Source of the DNA: Vibrio neonatus
GTDB lineage: Bacteria > Pseudomonadota > Gammaproteobacteria > Enterobacterales > Vibrionaceae
Reading direction: 5' to 3'
NCBI RefSeq assembly: GCF_024346975.1
Contig: NZ_AP024885.1
Span: 930,001 to 994,000, forward strand
DNA: 64,000 bases
Positions 35,614 through 43,685 of the stretch are shown here, piece after piece. Positions within the stretch are counted from its first letter, which is position 1, and the number at the start of each line of letters is the position of its first letter. The notes under the pieces were generated by a model, which saw only the letters and a program-made list of their open reading frames with translations, did no database searches and was not told where the DNA came from. The translations under genes were made by a program, and so were the position numbers.

Positions 35614-36395
35614 TAATGAGCATAGAGAGTGGGGCAGTGACTGCAACTGAGACAGTAATTCAAGATCCACGGCTTTTACCCGTGGCATACAGTGAACAGT
35701 ATGCTGATTTCTTGATTATATCTAATCGACCGCATGTGCTATCCGTGGCTTTATTATCAGCCATCGGGCGTACTTGCTTTGCCTCTGCCAAGCAGGTGAG
35801 TAGTGCGTGTTTAGCCCCGTTTGATCTGATTGTGATTGTCGATGACGGAATGGATCAAAGTGAGGTGCGTCGTTTGCAAAGTCAATTGCAGCAGGGAAAG
35901 GCGTATTTTACTGTTGTAGTTGCTGACAATGAAGCTACTAGGCAGCGTTGGCTTGGTCAGGTCGATAGCGTATTTTGCATCGACAGTCAGCATCAGCAAG
36001 GTAATTTCATCAATCGAATACTCGAAAGTATCGAGCTGAAGGGGTTTGTTTGTGTTGATTATTCCGATATCTACTCTGTGTTCTGCAATATGGGAAAAGG
36101 GTATTTCTTTCAAGGAAGCGCGAAAGGAAAATTTCGGGTGTTCAATGCCATTGATAACGCACTAGGACATTTTGCAAGTGGCAGTGACAGTAATGGTGAT
36201 ATCAAAGCTGACACCGCTTTGATGCTGCTGAGTGGTGGATTAAACATTACATTAGACGAGTGGGAGTCAGCTTTAAGGTACCTCGACTCAAAGTTGCCAG
36301 AACATTGCTGCACAGTAGGCGCGACAAAACTACTTGCCGATGGATTGATTGATGAAACGCTAATGGTGTCCATTTTTTTGAATCAAGCAAGGTAG
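35610..36395 (+). CDS. diverged FtsZ-like partner protein lacking the GTP signature
   Basis: 261 residues. The second half aligns by eye with the FtsZ C-terminal domain of the gene upstream: VCVDYSDIYSVFCNMGKGYF resembles the T7 loop and following strand, GSAKGKFRVFNAIDNAL matches G-A-G-RA-A, and ALMLLSGGLNITLDEWESA parallels VLINIT--RLDE. In the first half FDLIVIVDDGMDQSEVRRL stands where the GGGTGTG G-box should be, and DSVFCID matches the DSLITIP strand, so the fold seems kept but GTP binding lost. GTG 35610 (AAAGGG five bases upstream, 4-base overlap with the preceding stop) is preferred; ATG 35616 is possible. Relationship inferred from sequence by eye. Confidence 0.75.
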   Translation: MIMSIESGAVTATETVIQDPRLLPVAYSEQYADFLIISNRPHVLSVALLSAIGRTCFASAKQVSSACLAPFDLIVIVDDGMDQSEVRRLQSQLQQGKAYFTVVVADNEATRQRWLGQVDSVFCIDSQHQQGNFINRILESIELKGFVCVDYSDIYSVFCNMGKGYFFQGSAKGKFRVFNAIDNALGHFASGSDSNGDIKADTALMLLSGGLNITLDEWESALRYLDSKLPEHCCTVGATKLLADGLIDETLMVSIFLNQAR

Positions 36396-36449
36396 TTTCT
36401 TTTTTAGGCTTTTCATTCATTCTATTCGAAGAGCCTAAATGCCTCGATT

Positions 36450-36992
36450 TTACTGTGGCTTACACTCTTTGTATTTCTTGTGATAATCCACCAGATTACC
36501 TTTTGTATCCATCTCAAAGTCACAGCACTGCTTAAAGGCGGCGTGTAACGTGTTGCGACTTTTCTTAACCCTAGATTTTAGGGTGGAGTATTTGATGCCG
36601 TGTTGCTCGGCATAATCCTTTTGCGAAATGCCTTCAATTTCAATCGCATTCAGTAACTGTTTGTCGTCTTCATCTAATGCATTGATAAAGGGTAATACGC
36701 ACTCAGCAAGTTGGTCATACAACTGCTGATTAGGTTGCTCGTGCCATAAGTCTTCGTTTTCTAAAGGCTGATTTTTGCTTTGTGCACGATAGAAATCGAT
36801 GATACTGCGCTGCGCAATCTGAAATAGCCAAGGCTTGATCTTGGTAAGATCTTTTACAGTATTCAAACTGCGATAGGTTTTGATTAAAATTTCTTGCAAG
36901 AGATCATCTACATCGTCAGGGTTACTGATGTTTTTATGCAGAAAGGCTTTTAGGCTTGTTTGGTATTCTGCCCAAACGGTTTCAATATTCAT
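36450..36992 (-). CDS. sigZ: ECF-type RNA polymerase sigma factor, SigZ-like
   Basis: 180 residues. Region 2 motif DDLLQEILIKTYRSL and KPWLFQIAQRSIIDFYR, and region 4 helix-turn-helix EGISQKDYAEQHGIKYSTLKSRVKKSR. The text follows the SigZ group. No anti-sigma gene is adjacent. ATG 36992 is used because the frame's upstream codon is TTG. Convergent with the FtsZ-like operon; a functional tie is not evident. Confidence 0.85.
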   Translation of the reverse strand: MNIETVWAEYQTSLKAFLHKNISNPDDVDDLLQEILIKTYRSLNTVKDLTKIKPWLFQIAQRSIIDFYRAQSKNQPLENEDLWHEQPNQQLYDQLAECVLPFINALDEDDKQLLNAIEIEGISQKDYAEQHGIKYSTLKSRVKKSRNTLHAAFKQCCDFEMDTKGNLVDYHKKYKECKPQ

Positions 36993-37293
36993 CAAATAGG
37001 ATCTCTAGTTTTGTCAGGGTGCGTGCCACAACAGTATCGCATGCAAAAAGCGTCGTTATTTCGGCAATATCATCTCATAGAGTTTACGAGAACCAAAATA
37101 AGCAACCAAGCGATAAAAGATTACAAAAAGATAGGCGACTATGTTTTAATGACGCCCTACTAATAGATAGGGTTATTAATGAATGCTATCTGTCACTTTT
37201 TTAACCAATAAAGCTTATGTCTAAAATGCAGTTTGGCAAGGTGTGCAACCGAACCTGAGTGTGTTGCATTGAAGCTTTTTTAGGGAAACAACT
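36993..37293. other. intergenic region between sigZ and the DUF3622 gene
   Basis: No credible gene on either strand; short frames here lack ribosome sites. TGCAAC (37244) faces GTTGCA (37263) as a small inverted repeat close to the DUF3622 start. Two divergent promoters must lie here. Confidence 0.3.
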
Positions 37294-37527
37294 ATGTCTG
37301 ATCATAAAAAATTTACTGTACGCACTGTTGAAAAACGTAACGGTTGGTGCGGTGAAATCGTACGTCAAATCTCATCACGCAGAACGACAGTTTCTAAGCG
37401 CGAAATGGGTTTTGCAACTGAAGCTGAAGCACAAGCTTGGGGCGAGAAAGAGCTAGAAGTTTTTGTACAACACCAAGCTGAACGCAACAAACGTAAAGCT
37501 GCTGAGCGTAAAGCTAAAGAGCAATAA
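37294..37527 (+). CDS. DUF3622 family protein
   Basis: 77 residues, basic and soluble. It begins MSDHKKFTVRTVEKRNGW and contains SRRTTVSKREMGFATEAEAQ AWGEKEL, the text of the DUF3622 family common in Vibrio. The C-terminus is Lys/Arg/Glu-rich and helical. AGGGAAA precedes the ATG. Function unknown. The overlapping frame 37259-37456 is rejected. Confidence 0.85.
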   Translation: MSDHKKFTVRTVEKRNGWCGEIVRQISSRRTTVSKREMGFATEAEAQAWGEKELEVFVQHQAERNKRKAAERKAKEQ

Positions 37528-37810
37528 GCTGTCGTTGTAAGCTCAAGTAGAACAAGACTTTACATGGAAAATAGATTTATCAAATAGTACAAGTTGATAG
37601 AGCCCTAACGCTTTTAAAATGGACAGTAAACGAGTGTAGGGGCTTGGCTAATAAGTTCTTTATTTTGCCAGTATTCGTTTAATCATCCCGCTTTAGTTAT
37701 CGATTATCCTCGTCATTGCTAACACTAAAAATATCGACAAAAAGCGTGAACTAATTTTGCTTTAGTCGGGTCAAAATACCTATATTCCTCTTCAAATTTT
37801 CGATGCTTTT

Positions 37811-38035
37811 ATGAAATTACTTAAAACATATTGGTTAGGATTAACACTGCTTTGTTTATCCTTCATCAGTGCGATGGCTTTTTGGCTGGGCGACTCAACG
37901 GTAGCTGACGACGGTCGTTTACTTGAATCATTTGCATTTATTCCTTTAGCTTGGTTGTTTTTAGCGGGTGGGTTGGTTAGTCTCATCTGCGCTTTCCTTT
38001 GGGGAAAAAAGCACAAGCAATCGAGCATTTCTTAG
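37811..38035 (+). CDS. small membrane protein, DUF3955-like
   Basis: 74 residues with two membrane helices (about 7-27 and 42-66) and a basic C-terminus WGKKHKQ. The layout, with a short polar loop LGDSTVADDGRLLES between the helices, fits DUF3955. Single gene. Function unknown. Confidence 0.65.
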   Translation: MKLLKTYWLGLTLLCLSFISAMAFWLGDSTVADDGRLLESFAFIPLAWLFLAGGLVSLICAFLWGKKHKQSSIS

Positions 38036-38163
38036 AAAATTCTGCCTTTTCGTAATATTTTTTAAAAAATTTTCGTCTTTTCTTCTTTGGTTGCGTCTTA
38101 TGTGAGTGATTTAAATGTTTACTTGCAACAGACGGAAGGAGAATGCGATTTCTTCCCTAAAGT

Positions 38164-38327
38164 AATACCAATCACACTAAGTAAGTGATCAGAACTAGCG
38201 CAGGAAAAATGCTCGAGAACAAGGCAGAATTTTTCGATAAGTAGTTATTCTACAATCAAAAATTCTAACGCCGTTATCGAGCATTTTAACAAGCTAGAAT
38301 GACCAGTTATTTAGTACGATTGGTATA
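38164..38327. repeat. MITE-like repeat, about 164 bp
   Basis: The ends form a long imperfect inverted repeat: AATACCAATC, ACTAAGTAA, TGATCA on the left against the complement of TGACCA, TTATTTAGTAC, GATTGGTAT on the right. Inside, AAAATGCTCGAGAAC faces GTTATCGAGCATTTT and AGAATTTTTCGATAA is near the centre, so the whole unit folds on itself. No coding capacity. ATACCAATC-ended elements are common in Vibrio and Shewanella genomes. Confidence 0.7.
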
Positions 38328-38405
38328 AATGCCCCGTCAATAGGTTTATTCATTTAGAGTAAGCAGGTTGCGGCTAAATTTAGTGTTAGAAGAAATTGGG
38401 TAATT

Positions 38406-40190
38406 ATGAAAATTCTTTGGAAATTAAAAGGCTATCTGAAACGATTTCGCCGACAATATTTGATAGCGTTTGCTGCATTACAGTTTGTCGCATTAGTCAA
38501 TTTGCTTCCTTCATGGCTTATTGGTCGAATTATCGATGGCATTAGCGCCGATACTTTAGATACACGAACCCTGATTATCCACATTTTAGGGATTGTGGTG
38601 TCGGGCGCAGCTATGTATGGCCTGCGATTTGTTTGGCAGAGTAAATTGTACGGTTCATCTATCGCCATTACGCGCATTATACGTAGCGAGCTATTTCATA
38701 AGTTCTCTTTGTTATCACCTGCCTTTTATTCTCGTCGTAGTACCGGAGATTTGATGGCGCATGCCACTAATGATCTGAATGCGGTAGAGGAGACTTTGGG
38801 CATGGGCATCATGACCTTAGTGGATTCTTTTATCGCTGGTATTACGGTCATCTTAGGCATGATCTTTGTGGTGAGTGGTCAACTAACCGCAATTGCTCTA
38901 CTGCCTTTTCCTTTATTAGTGCTGATTACCCGACGTTACGGCATCACGTTGCACAAGGCGTTTGGTAAAGCGCAATCGGCATTTTCAGATTTAACTGAAG
39001 AGACAAGAGAAACGGTATCGGGAATACGCGCGGTACGCTCGCACGGCATTAGTGCGCGCCAAGAGCAGCGCTTTGCCGACAGCTTAGACGATACGGTAGA
39101 AACTAACTTAGCCGTGGCGAAAGTCGATTCTGCATTCGGGCCGACAATTCAGTTGGTGTACGGGTTATCTTTTGTTATTTCATTAGGTTATGGCGCATGG
39201 TTGATACAGCAAGGCAGTATTACCGTTGGTTTATTTACCACCTTTACTTTGTACTTAGGGCAATTACTTGGCCCATTTTTGCAGTTTGGTTGGCAGTTTA
39301 ATGTGTTCCAACGGGGCAGCACCTCGTGGTCGCGCTTAGAGAAATTGTTTGCGGAAAATATCGAAGTGCAGGAAGGGGACAAAACGCTACCTAGCAATAC
39401 AACAGATTCTAGTATGAGCTTTGATATTTCCTCTTTTACTTACCAAAATGCCAACCGTAACGCCCTTGAGCAGATCAAATTTGATTTGCCATCTGGCGGT
39501 CTGGTGGGAATTACTGGCCCTACAGGCAGTGGTAAAAGCACCCTCATACATTTGGCATTGCGTCAGTTTCAGCTTGATAACGACTCGGTGATTCACTTGG
39601 CAGGAATGCCAACACAAAACCTCACTTTTGAGTCTTTGCGTAGCAAATTAGCGTGGGTGCCGCAAAAACCACATTTATTCTCTGGAAGCATCGCTGAAAA
39701 TATCGCGTTAGCAAACCCTACTGCGACTCAGTCTGAAATAGAACATGCCGCGGATATGGCGGGTATTAAACAAGAGATAGAGGCAATGCCTGAAGGTTTT
39801 GCTACGCCTTTACGAGAGGGTGGTAGCAATTTATCCGGTGGTCAAAAGCAGCGTCTAACCCTTGCTAGAGCCTTATTATCTGGCGCCGATGTACTGCTAT
39901 TAGACGACCCATACAGTGCGCTAGATATGAAGACTGAAGTGCAAGTGCGTAAAAACTTAAAAGCACATTATTCTCATAAAACCGTATTATTGGTGACACA
40001 ACGCCTGACTAACCTTATCGAAGCAGACCATATTTTGGTGCTGAAAGACGGTCAAATTGAAGAGTGCGGCTCACATCATGAATTGGTTGCCAATCAAGGC
40101 TGGTACTCAACGGTGTATCAGCGTCAAAGCCAATTGGGTAAGGCGGTTAGCGCAGAAAAATCAGGTATAGAGGGAGCATCTCATGAATAA
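38406..40190 (+). CDS. heterodimeric ABC exporter subunit, MdlA/SmdA-like
   Basis: 594 residues: six-helix exporter transmembrane domain (about 1-310) fused to an ATPase domain. Walker A GPTGSGKST, Q-loop VPQKP, signature LSGGQKQR, Walker B VLLLDDPYSALD. The residue after the Walker B Asp is Asp instead of catalytic Glu, as in the degenerate half of heterodimeric exporters. The stop overlaps the next gene by eight bases. The closest E. coli counterpart by layout is SmdA (MdlA). Substrate unknown, but see the glutathione synthetase gene downstream. Confidence 0.88.
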   Translation: MKILWKLKGYLKRFRRQYLIAFAALQFVALVNLLPSWLIGRIIDGISADTLDTRTLIIHILGIVVSGAAMYGLRFVWQSKLYGSSIAITRIIRSELFHKFSLLSPAFYSRRSTGDLMAHATNDLNAVEETLGMGIMTLVDSFIAGITVILGMIFVVSGQLTAIALLPFPLLVLITRRYGITLHKAFGKAQSAFSDLTEETRETVSGIRAVRSHGISARQEQRFADSLDDTVETNLAVAKVDSAFGPTIQLVYGLSFVISLGYGAWLIQQGSITVGLFTTFTLYLGQLLGPFLQFGWQFNVFQRGSTSWSRLEKLFAENIEVQEGDKTLPSNTTDSSMSFDISSFTYQNANRNALEQIKFDLPSGGLVGITGPTGSGKSTLIHLALRQFQLDNDSVIHLAGMPTQNLTFESLRSKLAWVPQKPHLFSGSIAENIALANPTATQSEIEHAADMAGIKQEIEAMPEGFATPLREGGSNLSGGQKQRLTLARALLSGADVLLLDDPYSALDMKTEVQVRKNLKAHYSHKTVLLVTQRLTNLIEADHILVLKDGQIEECGSHHELVANQGWYSTVYQRQSQLGKAVSAEKSGIEGASHE

Positions 40191-42015
40191 TTCTCAAGCG
40201 AACGCTAGCCTTTATCGCAGACTACTGGCTTTTTCATTACCGCATAAAGCTCGTTTTGGGTTTGCCTTTGCTATGTTGGCGTTATCGGTATGTGCCGAAA
40301 TGGCGATTCCATGGCTAGCAAAAGTTATCTTAGATGAGGTGATAGTACCTGGGCAGTTTGAATGGCAACAACTGCTAATGCTAACCGGTTTAGTGCTGCT
40401 GTTTTATATTTTTGCCGCAGTGTTTGGCTATTTACAGGCCATAACCTTTAAGCACGGCGCACTGCTGGTGGTTAAAGATGTGCGCACTAAGCTGTTTCAT
40501 CACGTATTGAATTTTCCTATTGCGACCTTTGATAAATTGCCAACGGGTAAGCTCGTGTCATACATCACCAACGACACAGAATCGCTACGTAATATGTATG
40601 TATCGACTATCCCAACGGTGATCCAAGGCGCATTGCGCATTGTGGCCATTTTTATCGCGATAGCGCTTCTTGATTGGCACTTAATGTTGATTAGCTTAGT
40701 GTTGATTCCCATTCTGCTGATGACGATGCACTTGTATAGAAAAATATCTATGACAGTGTTTGATGGCATTCGCGTGCAAGTGAGCAACATCAATGGTCAA
40801 ATTAACGAATCTTTAGAGGGAATGGCGTTAATTCAGGCATTTCGTCAGCAAAAAGCCTTTCAAGCTAAATTTGAGAAAGAAAATCAAACTTGGTTTAACT
40901 TCCGCACCAAATCCGTTGCCATTGATAGCTTAATGCTACTGCCGTTAACTCGCTTAATTGCAACCTTAACTGCAGCCGGCATTGTGGCGTGGTTTGCGGG
41001 CGCTTCGTTATCGACCGTGGTTGAAATTGGTACGTTATATGCGTTTTTGAATTATATCGAACGCTTTTTTGACCCGTTCCGACAATTATCGATGGAGCTG
41101 CGTAAGTTGCAAGTGGCAACCGTATCTTCAAAACGCATTTTTGAACTGCTTGATGACAAAGCAGATTTAGAACACAACCTGCCAGAAGTAAACATTGATG
41201 CCGCTCACGACATAGAGTTTCGTAATGTGACCATGGAGTACGAAGAGGGCAAGCCCGTTCTAAAAGACGTCAGTTTCACTGCAAAAGGTGGCAAGTTTAC
41301 CGCCATTGTTGGACATACCGGTAGCGGTAAAAGCTCAGTGATTAATCTTTTGATGCGTTTTTATCAGCAAAAAGAAGGGGAGATCTTAATTGGTGGACAA
41401 CCTTTACAGGCGTTACCTGAGTGGCAATTGCGTCAGTTGTTTGGTCTAGTTTCTCAAGACCCAACCATTTTCAGTGGCACTATTGCTGACAATATCGATC
41501 TCTCTTTAAGTGATAAAGAAACACCGCGGGATGCCGATATTAACAACCATAGCCAGCAAGCCATTCGCGCCGCGCAGACAGTAAAAGCGGATCGTTTTAT
41601 TGAGCGATTGCCGGACGGGTTTGAGCACATTATTGCCAATGGCGGTGCGTCGCTGTCAGTGGGTGAGCGCCAACTATTAGCATTGGCACGCGCTATTTCG
41701 CACGATCCTAAGATATTTTTATTGGATGAAGCCACGGCCAATATTGACTCAGAATCAGAAGAAACGGTCAAACAAGCATTGGAAAATATCCAAGATGGCA
41801 GAACCGTTATTACTGTTGCGCACCGTTTATCAACCATTAAAAACGCCGATCAAATATTGGTGATGGATAAAGGTAAAGTCGTGCAAAGTGGCACTCACCA
41901 AACCCTTATTGAGCAACAGGGCGACTATCGCGATTTATACCTTGCGCAAAAAGCGCAAGAAGAACAAGAACATCAAAACAGCACGCTTGGCCTCACAGCT
42001 GAAAGCGTGGCGTAA
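40183..42015 (+). CDS. heterodimeric ABC exporter subunit, MdlB/SmdB-like
   Basis: 610 residues: six-helix exporter domain then an ATPase with Walker A GHTGSGKSS, signature LSVGERQLLALARA (second Gly replaced by Val, as in SmdB), Walker B IFLLDEATANIDSESE with catalytic Glu, and H-loop VAHRLSTI. This is the consensus ATPase site partner of the preceding subunit. Translationally coupled to it, and 25 bases before the glutathione synthetase gene. Confidence 0.9.
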   Translation: MNNSQANASLYRRLLAFSLPHKARFGFAFAMLALSVCAEMAIPWLAKVILDEVIVPGQFEWQQLLMLTGLVLLFYIFAAVFGYLQAITFKHGALLVVKDVRTKLFHHVLNFPIATFDKLPTGKLVSYITNDTESLRNMYVSTIPTVIQGALRIVAIFIAIALLDWHLMLISLVLIPILLMTMHLYRKISMTVFDGIRVQVSNINGQINESLEGMALIQAFRQQKAFQAKFEKENQTWFNFRTKSVAIDSLMLLPLTRLIATLTAAGIVAWFAGASLSTVVEIGTLYAFLNYIERFFDPFRQLSMELRKLQVATVSSKRIFELLDDKADLEHNLPEVNIDAAHDIEFRNVTMEYEEGKPVLKDVSFTAKGGKFTAIVGHTGSGKSSVINLLMRFYQQKEGEILIGGQPLQALPEWQLRQLFGLVSQDPTIFSGTIADNIDLSLSDKETPRDADINNHSQQAIRAAQTVKADRFIERLPDGFEHIIANGGASLSVGERQLLALARAISHDPKIFLLDEATANIDSESEETVKQALENIQDGRTVITVAHRLSTIKNADQILVMDKGKVVQSGTHQTLIEQQGDYRDLYLAQKAQEEQEHQNSTLGLTAESVA

Positions 42016-42040
42016 CAGATTATTAGATGAGCTATACAGT

Positions 42041-43591
42041 ATGAATGATTACACAAAAAATGAGCACGCAATAAATAATCGCACTGCGAATAGTGACACG
42101 TTGGATACACATTCACAGACTCAAAACTCGAATGCTTTATTGTCTCAAGAGATCATCGATGATCTTTTAGAGTGGGAAATCATGCACGGCGTGGCGTTTC
42201 GTCAAACAGATAATACGGCAAGACATGTGCCGTTTAGTATTGCGCCGATGAGCATGCAAAAGCCGATTTATGAGCATTTATTGGCAGTAACCCCTTTAAT
42301 TGCCAAACTGATCAGTAATGTGTCGGAAGACCATCCATTTTTACAACAATCACTGACTGATATGGCAAAAGCCGATCCGTTTTTTGGCCGTTTAATGGAA
42401 TTGCATCAACAAGCACATGGTGATGCAAGCCAGCCACTAAATCCTGCTCGTCAGCCGTTGCTATTGATGCGCACCGACTTTATGGACGACCGTAAGCACG
42501 GTGCAAAAGTGATTGAATTTAATGGCATAGCAGCAGGAATGGGGCCATTTGGTCAAAGAGCGGCTGAATTACATAGTTACGTTAATAATCAGTGGAATTC
42601 GGTATATCGCAACTGGTTAGAAGATGAAACCGCACTTCCCGCTGAAAATCACGGCATGCAGCAACTGGCGCACGGCATTGCTGTCGCAACGAAAAAGGTG
42701 AGTGCTCATTTTGCCTCATTGGGCGAAGACAGTGCGACGCAAAAACCGACATTTTTAATGGTGGTACAAAAAGACGAAGACAACGTTTATGACCAGCACT
42801 TATTGGAAGTGGCACTGCAAAACTTAGGCATTCGCACGGTGCGCCGCACCTTTGAACAGCTCAATAACCAACTTTCTAGCGGAAAAAATCAGCGTTTACT
42901 ACTCGAAAATGTCGGCGCTATCGATACTGTATATCTGCGAGCTGGTTATCAATACACCGACTATTGGGCGCCTGATCTTCACGAAGATATTTGTTGTCAT
43001 ACATTAAGCCAAACCCGTTTATTTATCGAAAAACATTACGTAGCAATGAACGCCACTATCAGTCAGCAACTGGCGACCAGTAAATCGATGCAGATGCTAC
43101 TGACTACCATGCCTGCGCAAGAGTACGCCCGTTGGGGATTAACCGAACAAGAAGCGACACTTGTGAAGAGTGTTCTTGCAGATATGAAGCCTATTTCGAC
43201 ACAAACAATCGATTGGTTTAACACCTCCGCTGACAAACAAGCATGGGTGTTAAAAAACCAAGGTGAAGGTGGTGGTCACTGCGTCTTTGGCGAAGATATT
43301 AGTGCAACACTGGCAAATCTAAAGCCAGAAGAGTACGACGCCTGGGCACTGATGCAGCGTCTATATCCACACGAACGCGACACGCCAACGATTGCCGTTC
43401 GTGATGGCAAGCAGAGCCTAGTTAGCGATTTAGTCAGTGAAATTGGCTTATTTACCGCTCACTACCAAGGTGAACCCGTCACTGAATATAAGGGTTATGC
43501 AGGCTATTTAATTCGCAGCAAACCTGCGAGTGAAAATGAGGGTGGCATTCATAGTGGGCAAGGGATTTTGGATTCTTTGGCGTTGGTTTAA
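42041..43591 (+). CDS. eukaryotic-type glutathione synthetase homologue
   Basis: About 516 residues with an ATP-grasp fold of the eukaryotic GSS type, not bacterial GshB. Visible signatures: KVIEFNGIAAGMGPF (substrate site), WVLKNQGEGGGHCVFGEDI (the Gly-rich loop; eukaryotic enzymes have KPQREGGGNN), ALMQRLYPH and the C-terminal GYLIRSK---ENEGGIHSGQGILDS (eukaryotic LLRTK---GGVAAG-AVLD). Expected reaction: gamma-Glu-Cys + Gly + ATP to glutathione, or ligation of a related peptide. ATG 42041 replaces a longer frame that overlaps smdB. It is probably the third gene of the ABC exporter operon and is followed by a terminator. Confidence 0.85.
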   Translation: MNDYTKNEHAINNRTANSDTLDTHSQTQNSNALLSQEIIDDLLEWEIMHGVAFRQTDNTARHVPFSIAPMSMQKPIYEHLLAVTPLIAKLISNVSEDHPFLQQSLTDMAKADPFFGRLMELHQQAHGDASQPLNPARQPLLLMRTDFMDDRKHGAKVIEFNGIAAGMGPFGQRAAELHSYVNNQWNSVYRNWLEDETALPAENHGMQQLAHGIAVATKKVSAHFASLGEDSATQKPTFLMVVQKDEDNVYDQHLLEVALQNLGIRTVRRTFEQLNNQLSSGKNQRLLLENVGAIDTVYLRAGYQYTDYWAPDLHEDICCHTLSQTRLFIEKHYVAMNATISQQLATSKSMQMLLTTMPAQEYARWGLTEQEATLVKSVLADMKPISTQTIDWFNTSADKQAWVLKNQGEGGGHCVFGEDISATLANLKPEEYDAWALMQRLYPHERDTPTIAVRDGKQSLVSDLVSEIGLFTAHYQGEPVTEYKGYAGYLIRSKPASENEGGIHSGQGILDSLALV

Positions 43592-43619
43592 AGGCAGGCG
43601 CTACTCTAGTTTTATAAAC

Positions 43620-43648
43620 AAACGCCAGGGCTGTACGCTCTGGCGTTT
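43620..43648. terminator. bidirectional terminator
   Basis: AAACGCCAG / CTGGCGTTT perfect 9-base stem between two convergent genes; TTTACTTTT follows on the plus strand. Serves the ABC/glutathione synthetase operon and possibly the large lipoprotein gene. Confidence 0.8.
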
Positions 43649-43685
43649 ACTTTTGTGCTCAAATCATAGAACACTAGGATATGAC

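Noticed and set aside
36403..36439. TTTAGGCT / AGCCTAAA inverted repeat between the FtsZ-like operon and sigZ, considered as a terminator
   Set aside because: The T-run is on the wrong side for both directions and the loop is 21 bases.
37259..37456. 65-codon frame overlapping the DUF3622 gene
   Set aside because: Out of frame with the conserved DUF3622 protein, whose ATG has a good ribosome site.
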